Below, in pieces: positions 63,659 to 64,000 of a stretch of DNA of 64,000 bases. The stretch comes from Euwallacea fornicatus. Taxonomy: Eukaryota > Arthropoda > Insecta > Coleoptera > Curculionidae. The notes under the pieces were generated by a model. The model ran no database searches and was not told the DNA's origin. It saw nothing but the letters and a program-made list of their open reading frames with translations. Position 1 is the stretch's first letter; each line of letters starts with the position of its first letter. Location: contig NC_089548.1 in NCBI RefSeq assembly GCF_040115645.1, forward strand, positions 5,208,001-5,272,000, written 5' to 3'. Both the position numbers and the translations under genes were made by a program.

Positions 63659-64000
63659 CTGTGAAAATCACTTTTATAAAGATCTACGTATTACTACATA
63701 CCATATTATCAGAGGATGCGCCCAACAATGCAAACTGAAATTTGACTCCTTGAGACTCTCATTATGTAAAGAAATTCTGTAGATTTTACAAAATAAATAA
63801 TATAGAAAGAAGTTTATCTTCAAAAGGGGTAAAAACGTAATCAAGTAAACAGTTAAAACGTATAAATTTATCTTTGAACAAAATATTGGTGGAATAAATA
63901 ATTCTAGAGTTTACGATAAATATCATAAACTGTGAGCCCTTCATTAATTTGCCCATACACCTCCTATGTTTGTAATTTAGAAACTATCAGGAATCTGATT
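63659..64000. other. right-edge flank upstream of sol
   Basis: Begins with the acceptor AG that precedes the first visible sol exon, so it is probably intron. No further sol exon is recognised before the window ends. Confidence 0.45.

Overview
The window is nuclear DNA from an insect, most likely a beetle. It is AT-rich, its genes are split by GT-AG introns, and all seven recognisable genes resemble insect or general animal genes: a D2-like dopamine receptor, DHX57, a two-pore potassium channel, a painless-type TRPA channel, peroxiredoxin-5, mitochondrial SSB and the calpain small optic lobes. The beetle assignment rests on general protein resemblance and on the many TA-flanked foldback elements, so it is an inference. 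I see no bacterial, viral or plasmid features, no tRNA or rRNA gene and no CRISPR array.

Layout: 1-9865 has no exon I can recognise. It holds one complete foldback element (3264-3764) and pyrimidine-rich stretches, and probably belongs to the first coding intron of the dopamine receptor, whose remaining exons would lie off the left edge. The first coding exon of that receptor is at 9866-10282 (minus), preceded by a GC-rich leader. 10691-16900 is gene-free apart from a second foldback element (11784-12674) and a CpG-rich patch near 14.2-14.6 kb. 16992-24225 (minus) is a complete 13-exon DHX57 RNA helicase gene; all exon phases join and give 1234 aa. 28793-40000 (plus) is a complete 5-exon K2P potassium channel (699 aa) with an 8.3 kb first intron full of inverted-repeat elements and a possible alternative terminal exon. 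42973-47223 (minus) is a 6-exon TRPA channel of the painless type (894 aa). 47.3-54.1 kb is a repeat-rich spacer with a dead mariner/Tc1-like transposase. The right end is compact: Prdx5 (54420-55313, plus, 189 aa) and mitochondrial SSB (55820-56392, plus, 150 aa) lie in tandem and face the calpain sol/CAPN15 (57817-63657, minus, at least 876 aa), which may continue past the right edge.

The genes do not form a pathway. Three are neuronal membrane proteins (dopamine receptor, K2P channel, painless-type channel) and sol is a neural calpain, but I see no sign of shared regulation. Exon boundaries were worked out by hand from splice consensus, reading phase and resemblance to known family members. 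I found no clearly new gene system. The best leads are a population of TA-flanked foldback elements with CAGGGTGT-like ends, one of them abutting a splice donor; a possible truncated K2P isoform; a GC-AG intron in sol; and a CTCF-like site upstream of Prdx5.
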